Source of the DNA: Tomocerus qinae
Lineage: Eukaryota; Arthropoda; Collembola; Entomobryomorpha; Tomoceridae
DNA: 64,000 nt
Assembly (NCBI GenBank): GCA_020055645.1
Contig: CM034549.1
Coordinates: 11,807,501-11,871,500 of the forward strand
Reading direction: 5' to 3'
Shown: positions 48,887 through 61,651 of the stretch, one piece after another
How positions within the stretch are numbered: position 1 is the stretch's first letter
How the letters are laid out: every line of letters starts with the position of its first letter
Position numbers and translations under genes: made by a program
The notes under the pieces: model-generated
Database searches by the model: none
What the model saw: the letters and a program-made list of their open reading frames with translations, nothing else
Told to the model about the DNA's origin: nothing

Positions 48887-51301
48887 ATGGACGGGAAAAA
48901 AGATAACAAGGTTCCAGAAAAGAGAATTAGTCCTCCAGATGATAATAATATAGCATTTGAATGTCAAATTCACGTGTCCTTAGCAGACGGAAAGAACAGA
49001 GTTTTAGAAGCACCAACCCAGACAAATTTCATGGGAGGAGGACGAGGAGGAGGAGGAGGTTTTGGACAAGGTGGCCCCGGAGGAGATACTAATGATGGAC
49101 CGCCAGTAAACTTGAATGATGTGGGTGGTTTGACCGAGGAAATCAAGTAATCGAATTTAAATGGAATCATAAAAATTTAATGATATAAATCTATTCACCA
49201 TATCAGGGAAATAATTTTAAATATTTTTCGTAGCTTCATCAAAAGATCAGTGCTGTTCCCTCTGGCGAACAAGGATACCTTGGCCAAATGGGGATTTATT
49301 CCCCCTAAAGGTACGTATTGGAACAAAGCTATCTTTTTCATAGACAGTTGCTTGATACTTATGATTTTGTTATTTCAAGGCATTATTTTTCATGGAAGTC
49401 CTGGAACAGGAAAGACCCTTTTGGCTAAAGCAATAGCTTCTGAGCTAACTCAGAACATGAGAACCAAGGTCAAATTTATTTATAGGTAAGTATAAGCTCA
49501 TCTCCATATCGTCAAATTATTGACAAAGAATTATCTATTGTAGTAAGTAATATCTTTATTGATTTCAGAAAAGGAACAGATTGCCACAGCAAGTATTTTG
49601 GAGAGTAAGTCAGAAAATAATTTGGTATCATTTTGACTTTGAGGTCGTATTAATGAGCACTTTTCTTTCTTATTGTAGATCGTCAGCAAATCTTCGAGAA
49701 ATATTTAAAGACGCAGAAAGAAATAAGCCGGCGTTGATATTTTTTGATGAAATTGATGGATTATGCCCAAATCGCGATTCGAGTACGCGAAGCAGTGAAG
49801 TATATGCCTCCGTAGTTACAACATTCTTAGGGATGATGGATTCAATAAAGAATGGCGAGGTTTTCGTCATCGGAGCAACGAATCGCCTGGAGTCGTTGGA
49901 TCCTGCACTCAGACGACCGGGTAATTATATTTGAGATTTAATTTGCATGATCATTACAATATTTACAATTTGTACAAAATTACATCATTGATTTTGATAT
50001 TCAAAACTGTTAATGTAGGTCGCTTTGACAAAGAGTTGAGATTTAATCCTCCGGATGAAGATGGAAGAAAGATCATTCTGAGAATCCACACAAGAAAGTG
50101 GAAAGCCAATAGTCAACCATCGGAAAACCTTTTGTCGGAGATAGCAACTGCTACTTCTGGATTCACCGGGGCATACTTGGAAAACTTGTGTTCACAAACT
50201 TCTAATTGTGCTGTGAAGAGATATAAGATGGTCTATAAAGTAGAGATGATGACTACTGCACACCTTTCCCAAGTTGTTATAGGACGAGAAGACTGGTAAA
50301 ATACAAACAAGAAGCCTATAGTTTTCAATATAACCACAAATATCAATTTTAAGACTGATTGATATCAAATATTTTAGGCATCAAGCCCTGAGAGAGATTG
50401 GGCGTCCGAAAACAAACTTGTTTGGATCGGTGCTATATATTCCTCAAAGTGAGGCTAAAGTTGAGTCATTAGTCACAGCGCAGGTTGAGGGCATCAAAAG
50501 GAAGATGCTGAAAACCAATCCATTTGACGAAAACTTCAAAACGCTCAAGACGTTTCTGGTCTATGGTCCGAGTTCCACTGCGTCGACTTACATAATACCT
50601 CATCTCTTAAGCAGCAAAGAATTTGAGAAAATCCGCACCTACAAACTGTCTTTGGAAAGTGTTACTCGGAACTTTCACCTAGAGGTTGGGAATATCCTGA
50701 ACCAAGTCCTCTCCTCTACGGACCCATGCATATTATATTTGCCAAACTGCTGCACACTGTTCACGGCTCTTTCTGCCACCGATCAAAAGCATAAAACTGC
50801 TTATTTGGACTTCTTGATAAACAAGTTGCAAATGACTGCCAGTCGACCTGTGCTCATTTTGGGGACATCAAATGTTGCAGTAAGCTGAAAGACATTATTT
50901 GTCTAACTTACTTTGTGGCCAGAATTGGCAAATTCTAAAGAATATATCATTTATTTCAGCCCTGCAATTTTCCTCTGGAGACAAGGGAGATATTTCCTGG
51001 AAGTTTAAACTATGAGTTGTCATACAAACTCAAATACCCCACGGAGGAAGAAAGACGAGCGTTTTTCAATACAGTATTGCGTAGAGACGCCTATGCTGGA
51101 GGTGCTATCTCAAGTCAAAAGGGGGATCCATTTTTCCAAAATACATTGGATGCTTGCGTGAAGACCACAGCAAATAATCGTATTGACGAACTCGTGGAGT
51201 TACACAGCAACCTGTACTTGACTGGGAGAAGATTCATGGCAGATGAAAAACGATTTATGATTGAAATGGACCAACTTGTGAAGAACTACAAATGTGCTTA
51301 A
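48887..51301 (+). CDS. ATAD2-like AAA ATPase without bromodomain
   Basis: Eight exons: 48887-49146, 49234-49310, 49380-49485, 49569-49604, 49679-49920, 50019-50295, 50378-50879, 50960-51301, giving 613 residues. A Gly-rich N-terminal region (FMGGGRGGGGGFGQGG) precedes NDVGGLTEEI. The first AAA domain has Walker A GSPGTGKT, RKGTDCHSKYFGES, Walker B LIFFDEIDGL, sensor GATNRL and the Arg-finger strand DPALRRPGRFDKE, all typical of the ATAD2/Yta7 group. The second AAA domain is degenerate (VYGPSSTAST in place of Walker A; LYLPNCC in place of Walker B), as in ATAD2. The acidic region and bromodomain of ATAD2 are missing, and the protein is under half its length. ATAD2 proteins remodel chromatin. 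A specialised, perhaps germline, paralogue is an inference from position. Confidence 0.85.
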
Positions 51302-51824
51302 TTTAATGATCTCAACGAATTTCAATGTCAAAATTTAAAGTATGGACGATGTGTATGTAATAATTAATTTAATTGTTCGAAATATCATGTTGCAAGCATG
51401 TGTATATAATTCATAATAATTTTGAAAGTAAAATCTCATTCAAACCTACATAAAATCCAATAAAATCCAATAAAATCTAATTCAAGATTTCAACTATTCC
51501 ATTACTTTATAATAAGAGAATCAAGAGTCGGAGTCAAATTTTTTGAAAATCCCCTTAGTTACTAGCTAATTACGAGGTATTTTGGTTTAAAATTCCACCA
51601 ATCATTTTCAGAATAAATTGGCATAAAAACATACTACAATATATAAAATGGTAGCACATGGTGTTTCAATTCATTCAAGAGTCCACATTTCTATGAGATA
51701 ACAATATCCGTATCATTTTTGCACCCTTTATACTTGTACGATTGTTAGGTAGCTGAATTAGTATTTAGATTTGAGTTCTAATGATATAATAGTAGTTAAA
51801 ATTGAATATTAAAAAGTGAACAAT
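51302..51824. other. Spacer
   Basis: Short intergenic region with the 3' UTR of the AAA gene and the promoter of RSPH3. A small direct repeat (CCAATAAAATC...) occurs near 51455-51480. No gene. Confidence 0.5.
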
Positions 51825-53292
51825 ATGCAAAGGGAAGAAAGAGCTCCGAATACCGCAATATCTTCGAGGTGTGGAGGAAAACTTCCAGAATGTACACAAG
51901 TATTGCAGGCTCCCGCCGTTGGACGCTATATCTTCTACAGTTCTCCGAAGCCTGTTTCCACAATTCGACCTGGATATCGAAATGCGATTGAAAAGTATGT
52001 CAGAAAGAACATTTCAAAAACGTTTATACAAAATATTCCTTAAATTGCATTTTATTGAAAACTGATTGATTATTTCACAATCTAGGCCTCGCGGAATTCA
52101 TGATTACTACAACATGATGTGGGACCCTCACGTTTATCGTGGAGACAGTTTCAAGACCTACAAACAGGTGTCACAGCTTTGATTAGTAGCGATACTTGAC
52201 CAAATTAATAATTTTTTAAAAATTTAATCAATGTTTTAATTGTGGTAGGCTGAAAAAGACAGATGTGATGTGGTAGAGGAACGTAAGCGACGACGGAAAG
52301 CACGAATTGCTATGAACCATCATAAAAACTTTCAAACGAAAGTCGGAGGGATAGCTCGTCCTTTCACACCAAACCATCCAAATGATAAAAAGCGAAATAT
52401 TGAGAGTCAAACAGTAAAATTTCTGAGGGAATTTGTTGAGGAGCCTTTATCCGTGGAGCAAGTCACTCAGACTGATGAGATCGGTCCAATCCCAGCTGTT
52501 GTGAATTTCCGAATAGCGAAAGTAGGACAGGACGAAATTACACAAATCGATCCGTGGGAGTTATTCAATTTTGACGAGGAAGTGAAGCCCATTGTTGACA
52601 CTCTAGTTGTGAAGGTTCTGGAACAAGCATTGGTGGAAACTATGGAGGACCAAGAATTGGGCTCACTGAAAGAACAAGAAAATGCTCTTGAAGAAACTCG
52701 GCGTCAAGAACTGATGAGACTTCAAAGATTAAGGGCTCGGCAGCAAGAAGTAAGAACTCAGCACGAAGCTATCGCTGCTGAACGTCGCCAGGAAATCGTG
52801 GATGTACAATTTCTGGAGACTTCTGTTGGAATCTCCTGCTGTGCTAAATCCTACATTAATGGAATGATCATCAGGATGATGGACTCCTTCCGAAGGGAAG
52901 GCTATTTCTCAAGCAGTATGGCCGATGATGGTATACCACAATTTGTTTCCTCACTCCAATTTCAATTAATCAAATTGTCTAATTTATTATTCATTTTTTT
53001 CTCCAGCTGTTGTACATCTTTTCATCCCATGGCTGGATGAGCTCGTCGAGAATAGGGTACAATCCTGCAGAAATAGTTATGACTTGGTCAGCGGTGAGTA
53101 TATCATCAACTATTTTACAGATTGTCTATGCGAATCCATTCCAATGAAAAGTTAATGCATTCATATTTATTTTCTGTCATAGATATTATCAATACTGTGG
53201 TGGAAACTCGAGAAGCAAATATTGTCAATGATGTTGTGCCGAGTTTACCGAATAATCCTCCTACAACTGCAATCGATGATTATGGAGAATAG
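51825..53292 (+). CDS. RSPH3: Radial spoke head protein 3 homologue
   Basis: Five exons: 51825-51994, 52086-52167, 52249-52930, 53007-53093, 53183-53292, giving 376 residues. It matches the RSP3 family core: HDYYNMMWDPHVYRGD, then NFQTKVGGIARP, the QTDE and IDPWELFNFDEEVKPIV block, a long coiled coil (EQALVETMEDQELGSLKEQE), the basic RRQEL/RLRARQQE helix, and LFIPWLDELVE near the end. RSP3 dimers form the stalk of radial spokes in motile 9+2 axonemes and anchor spokes to doublet microtubules. The AKAP-like amphipathic helix lies in the VVKVLEQALVE region. The start chosen is the ATG at 51825; a GTG further upstream is not needed. Confidence 0.92.
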
Positions 53293-55630
53293 CAGTTGAA
53301 AATTGTCCTAATGTGGAACTCCTAATACCCCCATTTAATGATTCTTACTCTGATTTTATTACTCTGAATCTTATACTTTAATATTCTGCAGAATTACAGA
53401 AATTTTTGTCTGCATATTTTGTGCTAAAGTACACATTTGAATACCAGTACAATTGTTAGAAATAAGTATTTTGAGCCACCCAGGTGGAAATTGTAAAGCT
53501 AAAAAATTTTTACATCGTCATTTCAGGAATCGTACCTGACACCTTTCGATACACATCACTTGACATCACGAAATAATTATTATGCAATAATAGCCGACAA
53601 CTTCAACCTACAATAAATGTTTTTGATTCATTTACCCAGTTCTCACAGCGTTGAATGAAAAAATGAAACATTAATCGAAATAGTCAATCACTACATTTCC
53701 AGTAGATGAAGGAAAATCATAATATTTCCAATAAGCATTGGCCAAACTCTGCCTAATCACTAATCACGAATTTAACGAAAATCAATTTTTCTGCAATGTA
53801 CATATCGCTAATAATGTGAATAGTTTTGATGCCTTAAAAATCAATCTGGAACTTTTAAATCTAGTTTTTATGTCTATTCTAGGCTTCAAATGAGATCCTC
53901 TGATTTCATTTTCATCTGATTTCATCCTATTTCACCCTATTTCACCTGATTTCATCCGATTTCATCATATTTCATCCTATTTCATCTTATTGCATCCGAT
54001 TTCTTCCAGTAAATACATATTTACAGTAAACAAAGGACGAAATTGAAAATTTCTAGTTACAAAATGTGAAATTTAAGGCATATTACTATTGAGAAAATGA
54101 GGTCAAAGTAAAGAAAAATATATTAAATTATTTATGCAGAGTCATTCACGGAGAATTTTAATTTGCTATATGCAAATGACAATTTTGTGTCTTTACTGTT
54201 TACCTTGCAATAAAGAAATATTGCTGTCACCAATGCAGAGACACAGCTGTTTCATCTTTATAGCCAGTCGTAACTGGTTTTCGTTGGGTGTAAAAGATAT
54301 GTTTACGCACACCACCGCTGAGAGAGTAATTGCCTATGCTCCAATTACTCCACAACACATTTTTCCATCAGAGAAAATACATCAAAATATTTCAAGTCAC
54401 GGATTGGGGTTACACACTACACATCCCAAATCCCAAATTACTTGTTACGATATATTGTTGGTGCAGTGCAGATTAAGTTGGGTGTCTGTTGTGTTTACTG
54501 CGGTTAGGTAAAAGTCGGAATATATATGGGTAATAATGGTACAATATGCCGGAATATCCGAGTTTATATTCTCCGCCCGACTATGATATTGCCCATGAAT
54601 TCCTAAGTGATGATCGGTGATCAGGGTCAGTAGCAAATCATTTAATATATAATTTCCGTACTGGGGTTGCAGAGTAAATCATTTCCTCCTGGTGGGTATA
54701 CATTTCATAGTCCTGAAAGGGTCCAACAATTAACGGGCAGGTATGTCAGTAACCCTGACCATGACCCGAATATCGTGTTTCCCAGTAACTTTTTTTTTGG
54801 AAATTCTCTTCCTTGAGTCAGTGAGTTCTGTAGGAAGTATTTATATACACCTTTCGTTATTTATTGTTTCGCAAAACAAATGTTGATATTACCAGCATAG
54901 AATGCGGAAGTGATTCGCAAAATAATATTATTATGGCTCTGCGTAAACATCTTTGAGTTCGATGTTATTGCGTTTGCTATTATCAGTTTAGTAAAAGTAT
55001 GTGATCATTTATTTTATTAGGGTGGGCCAGAATGCACTGGAATTTTCACTTTCACTCTTAATAAATATGGAATAGGTAACTTTAGTGAGACTAAAATAGT
55101 AGCATCTTGAAAGAGCATGCGTTTCTCAGTCAGAATTAAAATTATGAACACAATTGTAACACAAAAACAGACTAAAGAAGGACGCAAAGAAATTAAAAAC
55201 GACAAAATCTTGTAAAAATTTACATTTTGTAAAATTTTCACATTTCATTGAAATGAAAATGGCAAGATTGACGAGAAAGCAGAAAGTGTAAGGGATTAAG
55301 AGGTAAAAAAAGTTCAAATTGCGAGTTTCAGCAAAAGTTTAACTATTTGACACGTTCCCAAGTCGTTTCTTTTGTGTGTGGGCTTAAATAAATTGAATAA
55401 AATGTTCTTTTCTGGTACAAAATAACTGTGATTATAAGCTCTTCGCAATCCCAGAGGGTAAATTAGGAGGAGTTATTCCATTGATTCGCTGCCGACCGTG
55501 GTTATAACTTTTGAACTCCGTATATATGAGTTGATGAGTAGTGTTATACTATATTCTGACTCATTTAAGTACAATATATAGTGCAAGTGAAAATAGGCAA
55601 TCAAGATATCAAGTGCAAAAGCGTTGAAAA
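53293..55630. other. Intergenic DNA with a short minisatellite
   Basis: 2.3 kb without a supported gene. It contains a 10-bp repeat array (53900-54008). The ORF at 54134-54511 (125 codons) has no recognisable domain, ATG context or splice signals and is probably chance. Confidence 0.5.
53900..54008. repeat. 10-bp minisatellite, about 11 copies
   Basis: Imperfect units of (G/T)ATTTCATCC repeated head to tail with a regular 10-bp period. Confidence 0.85.
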
Positions 55631-56870
55631 ATGGGCAATCCAACTCCTCTCCCCAGTCAAATTGTCAAAAATTTCTGTTTGATTTCCTTAGGTGTAGCAT
55701 TAGTGGTTTTACTTCATACGATTTACTCTTCCTCAAACGAAAATTGCAATTGCACAGAAAATCGATACCATTTAGCAAACCCTCTAGATACTAGTTCACT
55801 AGATTTAGATCCTTCACAACTAGAATATTTGATGCAAGATAATCCTTTGTTGTGGAAGTACATCAGAAGCCATCACATTGTAGCACCGTCAACAAGGGAA
55901 TACAACTTGGCAGAAAATACTAAAGACCAAGGTCAAGGCCAATATCAAAGTGCCCTTAAAATTCTGAAAAACATGGTATTATAAATGTTTGCATTCGATG
56001 TTTTAATATAATAATCATAAATCGTATTAACTATTTTACATTCAAATGTGTTTTTCGAAACAGACTGACGGTTTCTTTGTGGAAGCAGGAGCCTATGACG
56101 GTGAAAGTGCTTCCAATTCATTAACTTTGGAAAGAAAGTATAACTGGACCGGACTACTTGTAGAAGGGGATCCTATGACTTATCCCCATTTGAAAAGGAA
56201 GCACAGAAAAGCTTGGATATCTAATGCCTGTCTATCTCCATTAAAAAAGCCTCAACTTGTAGTTATCTTTTTTATAAATTATAGCTTAATGTATAATGTA
56301 TATTATTGTGTTATCTTTTAAAATGTTATACGACTTTCGTATATTATTATTATTATTTATACTCCTACTTTTTGTAAGTGTAATACAACGTGGGTACAAT
56401 ATTCTATTTTATTACAGGCTAACTTCAGTCATGGCGATACATTTGATGTTGCCAGCAGAGTAGGAGGCCCCAACCCCCTAGGGACTTCAAGAACTAATTG
56501 GACAACTTTTGAAGTGCAATGTTTCCCTATTTACGCATTGCTTGCTGCAATCAATGTTGAAGTTGTGGACTATTTCAGTTTGGATGTGGAGGGACTTGAG
56601 CTAAAAGTCTTGCAGTCCATACCATTTGACCGACTATTAATTAAGGTATATTACTTATAATAAATCAATTCAGGATGGCTTGATACAAAACAGAGTGGGG
56701 CACATAAAAGTTTTAAAATATATTTCCAGGTTTTCTCTGTTGAGTATCATGTAATGTCTCCGGAAGAACGAGAAGCTGTAAAAACGTTCATGGCATCCAA
56801 AAGTTATCATTTTGTTGGAATGGTTGCAATTGACTTCATCTTTGCTCATTCTTCGATCTATAATCAATAA
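55631..56870 (+). CDS. FkbM-type methyltransferase domain protein, Star-like
   Basis: Four exons: 55631-55975, 56064-56258, 56418-56645, 56730-56870, giving 302 residues. The N-terminus is cytosolic, followed by one membrane anchor (FCLISLGVALVVLLHTIY), so the protein is type II. The lumenal part holds the FkbM fold: DGFFVEAGAYDGESASNSLTLE (the SAM-site region), NWTGLLVEGDP, NACLSP, VDYFSLDVEGLELKVLQSI, and FSVEYHV. This layout is that of arthropod Star proteins. Drosophila Star helps export the EGFR ligand Spitz from the ER. Several Star-like paralogues are usual in arthropods, so orthology to Star itself is not claimed. AATAAA at 57038. Confidence 0.85.
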
Positions 56871-58587
56871 CAATACCTTGCTAGCAGTTTATTTCGTATG
56901 AATATTATATCCCAGTGAGAAAACCATTCGCTAGTTGGATTTATAATAAATCATCATAGAGTTATAGAGTATAGATTATGAATGGAAAATATTGTTAATT
57001 ACTACATTATTTAATATTACTAATATTACTATTGAAGAATAAAGGTCATGATTAAATTTTACTGCAATTCAAAATCTAAGACTTGTGGCTTGAATTCTCC
57101 ATTTCATTTGCAATTAGTATATTATATCTGTAGTGAAAAGATAATATAAGAAATTATGGAATGAGTCATTTAATTTCCCACATTTTTTACACTGTTATTC
57201 ATAGATTAACAGTGTATTCTAACCTGTAATTTGTCAGTCGCTCATTTCGGAATCGGTTTTCTTTGAACTTTTATCTGTTCCTGTTTTTTGAAGTTAAGCC
57301 CACAATAAAAATATTTAATCCTCGACTATGACTATCTCTGTCTGGTTAAGCCATGCAATGAGTGCCATCAAGGATATTCCCTCGTGTCTTCCTTACAGCT
57401 TGGGTTTATGTTTATCATTTATAATAAATTGTTTGATAATCCATTCAAATGTGCCAAAATAATCATTGACGAATTTATTAAAATTGGATTTGTGTTTTAT
57501 GCACATACTAAAAGTATTACCCTATTCAGCTAACTTTTCCAGTTCATTTTTAATCCCATTAATTTTATCTTTTGTTCTTGGCTGAAGAAACAAGGAGCTC
57601 TGAAAGAATCGTGAATGGTCGTGAATCATCGAGTCGTGAATCGTGAATAGCAGGCCTCCCAATTAGCTTGGTGGGTGGTCTATTGATTCTCAATGACGAT
57701 TTTTCATTGCAAGACCAATTAATGGGGGTTAAAAATGAACTGGAAAAGTTAGCTGAATATGATAATTTACATACGGAGAAGTAATTGCATGTTTATGGAT
57801 TCAATTTACAATTTATTATTATTCTTTGTCCACACCCACAGATGTTAGTTGTATTGTTGTTTTCATAATCCTAAATCCGGAAAGATAATGAACACTCCAT
57901 GACATGCTGATTTTCTGTGAAATTGGCAATGCTATTAAATCTCACCCATATAATACATTTTATATCCTACAATTTGTACTGTTCCTAATTACATCAGAGA
58001 TTAAAACATTTACACCTGTCAATTAAAAGATTATCCATGGCTTACATTGTGACGGTTAAACGTAATATATATACGTGTGTACATTAAATGCAAAATAACC
58101 ATTTGACAATTTTTCGTCACCCTTGAATTAACAATTCAGAGGAGAAATGGTTCAGTTGGATTTGTATATCTGTAACTTATCCTTACAGTAATATAGATTC
58201 ATGAATTTATAATTATAAAAAGTTTTGGGTAATAAAATGGTATCTGCTTGCTCACAAACCTTGCTTAAAGAAGAGCTTATGTAACCTGTATAACTACACC
58301 TAACTAATTAACAATTCATTACTATTCATAATAATATCAAGTCCATGTGATTTTGGGGTGCAGAACTCTTATAATAACGAGATAATGAGCTGAATTAAAA
58401 GTTGATTTAGAGTGAAGTATGATCTTTATGCATTATCTGTTTGTTTGTCGATTGGAAAAACACTAATGTCCGTCATATAGTCATGAGATGATAAACTTTC
58501 ACTGCCGAAGCAAAAGTATAAAGTCGCCGAAGACCAATCGCAAATGCACACTTGGTTAAGTGACTTTGTACGTTGCACACCCCCAAG
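56871..58587. other. Intergenic DNA containing a MITE
   Basis: No gene seen. It contains the inverted-repeat element at 57523-57759 and the 5' flank of trypsin 1. Confidence 0.5.
57523..57759. mobile_element. 237-bp MITE with ~42-bp terminal inverted repeats
   Basis: Left arm TATTCAGCTAACTTTTCCAG and onward through ATTTTTAATCCCATTAATT is mirrored by the right arm ending AACTGGAAAAGTTAGCTGAATA. They differ by about one or two bases plus a small gap over 42 bp. The interior has the word GTGAATCGTGAAT repeated. There is no coding capacity. Flanking TA is compatible with a Tc1/mariner-type insertion, but the duplication is not certain. Confidence 0.8.
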
Positions 58588-60526
58588 ATGTTCAAGGCTC
58601 CAGTTTTAATTCTCGCCCTTGTGGCAGCAGTTTCCGGTGAGTATAAGTATACTATATGAGTATCTTCAAGATAATGGTGTAAAATCAGAATTTATAAAAT
58701 ATAACACGAAATCTGAATTTTCAGCTGCACCACGTGTCAGATATTCCCGAGATGTTTCCGTTTTGATCGTCGGAGGAGAAGCTGCCTCAGCAAACGAATT
58801 TGTAAGCCCTTTTGGAAACTTATTCCCTTACCTCCAACATGCATAGCCACTTTAAAGATTGGATGGTTTGAAAAAAACTTTAGACAAATTGAAGGTTTGC
58901 AAAGTCACCCATGCAATGCGATTCCAAAATAAATTGTGGCCAAAAAACTCATTAAGAGCGGATCTAGAATTTTTTGAAACTTTTTCCGATTTTTATTGAT
59001 AATAGTGGTGAAATACGTTTTAAGGGGTGTTAAAAATGGATGAAATGCATAGAATGCAAATGCTCTTTTAGTATTGGTTGTAAAGGAAAAGTAAAATACA
59101 GATTTTTGTGTTTATAGCCTCATCTTCTTTCGCTCCAATATTTTGGTTCTCATATCTGCGGCGCATCCATCATCCGCGCAGACGCTGTTTTAACTGGTAA
59201 ATTGATTTTTACTTATAAAATATTAAACAAAATTATTTTTTTAAAGCATTTAAATTAATTTTCAACTTTCTTTTTTACAGCTGCTCATTGTGCTGAGGTA
59301 TTTTGCATATCCAATTTATATTTTTTTTAAATCTTCCGTTAAATGTATTAATTTGATGGTAACTTTGTTGAACTTAGGTCGGCCCACCCAGTTCTTTGTC
59401 CGTCAAGGCTGGTAAGATGTTCAATATTGTATAATAATTGTATAATAATTGAAAGTTAGCTAATACAGGTGTTTACTAAACAGGAAAACACAACATCCGC
59501 GAAGTTGAAGCCACTGAGCAAACAAGAAATATTGCTTCTATTCATATCCACCCAGGATATCCAGGTTCCACTGGATTCTCTAATGATATTGCTGTGTTGA
59601 GAACCACAACTTCTTTTGTTTTCAATGCCGCAGTTGCACCAATCCCCATTTCGGTGAATAACCTTTTCATCTTTTACTGCTATTCTTAAGTATGGTTGTA
59701 TATTCATAATATTTAATCATCATGTTAACAATGCAGCCCGCCAATCACACCGCCCACGGAAATGCTATTATCCACGGCTGGGGAAGCACCAGAGAAGGTA
59801 AATTAATAATGATAATTTAAAAAATGTCTTTCTAGTTACAAGTGTAATTTATATTAGCAGTCTTCTTATTTTTTGTTTTTATACTTTTAGGAGGATCTCT
59901 TCCTGACATTCTTCAAAAGGCTGAACTTCCTATTGTCACCGACACTGTTTGCCGTCAATCATATGGAATGGATGCAATTGATGATTCCATGATCTGCGCT
60001 GGATTTCCTGCAGGAGGAGGTATACTTTCATTTATGTAAAATTCTTATCTTCATTCAACCTATTCCACAAATAAAATTAAATGTCTATTTTATTTTGTTT
60101 AGTTGATTCTTGTGAAGGAGATTCAGGTGAGTAGAGTCGGCACTAATTTTATTTCGTCCAATTTTCATGCAATTTTATTAAGTACAATTTTATCTAGTAC
60201 AATTTTCGTACAATTTTCTCAAATACAATTTTCGTATTGATTGATGCGTTAATAATATTTGTATTTTTTTTTCAATTTCATTTTCTATAGGTGGCCCACT
60301 CATCGCTGTAAGTATTTTTACTTTTACATTGCCATATTTGACATTTGTAATATTTATTATTATTAATAATGGTATTAATAATATTTTGAATGTGCAGAGC
60401 GATCGTGGATACAGATATCTGGCTGGCATCACAAGTTTTGGATACGGATGTGCCCGTCCAGGATACCCAGGTGTCTATCAAGAAATATCTTACCACAGTG
60501 CATTTATCAACACCAATGCCAGCTAA
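58588..60526 (+). CDS. Trypsin-like secreted serine protease 1
   Basis: Eleven exons: 58588-58636, 58725-58801, 59118-59196, 59281-59297, 59378-59411, 59484-59653, 59737-59797, 59891-60019, 60103-60126, 60291-60307, 60398-60526, giving 261 residues. Signal peptide MFKAPVLILALVAAVS, propeptide ending before IVGGEAASANEF, His in AAHC, Asp in SNDIAVL, and DSCEGDSGGPL with the pocket Asp that gives trypsin specificity. The C-terminal block reads GITSFGYGCARPGYPGVY. A 17-bp exon codes only AAHCAE, and another 17-bp exon GGPLIA. Likely a digestive or haemolymph trypsin. The poly(A) signal at 60570 is 44 bp after the stop. Confidence 0.93.
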
Positions 60527-61651
60527 ATTCATTCTCTCCCCTAACAAATGTTAATGTATATCCCAGTACAATAAAATTAAATACCTGTCACATTTATAGT
60601 GAATACTTATTCGAGTTATTGGCATTTATTTCATCATCAGTCAAATACAGCATATGTAGCAATCGAATAGTCTATTTAAAATTTTAAAAAATAGATCAAG
60701 AAATAAATTTTCTCGTAGAATTGCTTATTGATCCGATTATAAACAATATTTTACAATCGTACATACATATTCTAAATGTGCGAATCATGACAAATTGACA
60801 ATGACATTTTAAATTTATATTATTACATTGAAAAGGGTGGTTTCTCAGTTTTTAAAATTATTATGACATTTTTGCGAAGGGTACAATGCATCAGTAACAA
60901 AATTCTAGAAATGATGATACCAGATGCAAGATATGGCTATTGGCTACATATTGATGTCTGTCGTGTTTAAATAGTTGATTGAGTTAATCATGCGAAATAT
61001 ATCCAATACGGTATGATTTGTTAATTTTGTTTTGTTCATCCTTGTATTTAACCTTTATAGCAATAGTTTAATCAATAATCTTTAAAACCCTGATTTGGGA
61101 TTGATGAAATAAATATCAGACATTGGCTAGCCTAAAAGATAAAATTGTCACAAAATGTAAAACCACAAATGCCATTTTACCTTCAGCTACTTTACCATTT
61201 TTGTACATTCATTGTTTATAATCATATTTATTAAATGTCTGAGATCACGTCTGTTAAGCGTATCTTCATCATAAAATTTGTGGCTTGATTTCAGATAACC
61301 CATTTGCAAAATTAGGTTAGTAATGGTACATTAGTAAATGCATGTTAGTAAAGCTCTTGTTTTAATTTCAAGAGAGTTAGTTTTGTCGTGTTATATAAGT
61401 TATGCATATGATTTTTAAACGCAGTTGTTTACCTATGATTTTCATGTTTAACTAATCAATCATTTTAGTATCTGTGTGATTTTAATCTGACACAATGTCA
61501 TCCAGTCTGATGATGGAAAACATGGAATTAATGGAAAAGAGATTACAATTTTCAATGAACTATCTATGGAAAAATTAAATGTAAGTACAGTTCAATTAGT
61601 ACACTACTTAGAGGCATTCTACACCTCATTCGACTATTTTCAACTGGAACC
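60527..61651. other. Spacer between the two trypsin genes
   Basis: Poly(A) signal of trypsin 1 at 60570-60575, then AT-rich DNA. A short frame at 61495-61578 (27 codons, Met/Leu-rich) upstream of trypsin 2 is probably chance. It would be a uORF only if transcribed. Confidence 0.45.

Noticed and set aside
54134-54511. 125-codon open frame on the plus strand
   Set aside because: No recognisable domain, no splice sites or partner exons, and unremarkable composition. Likely chance in intergenic DNA.
61495-61578. 27-codon Met-rich mini-ORF before trypsin 2
   Set aside because: It could be a uORF, but nothing in the sequence shows it is transcribed.
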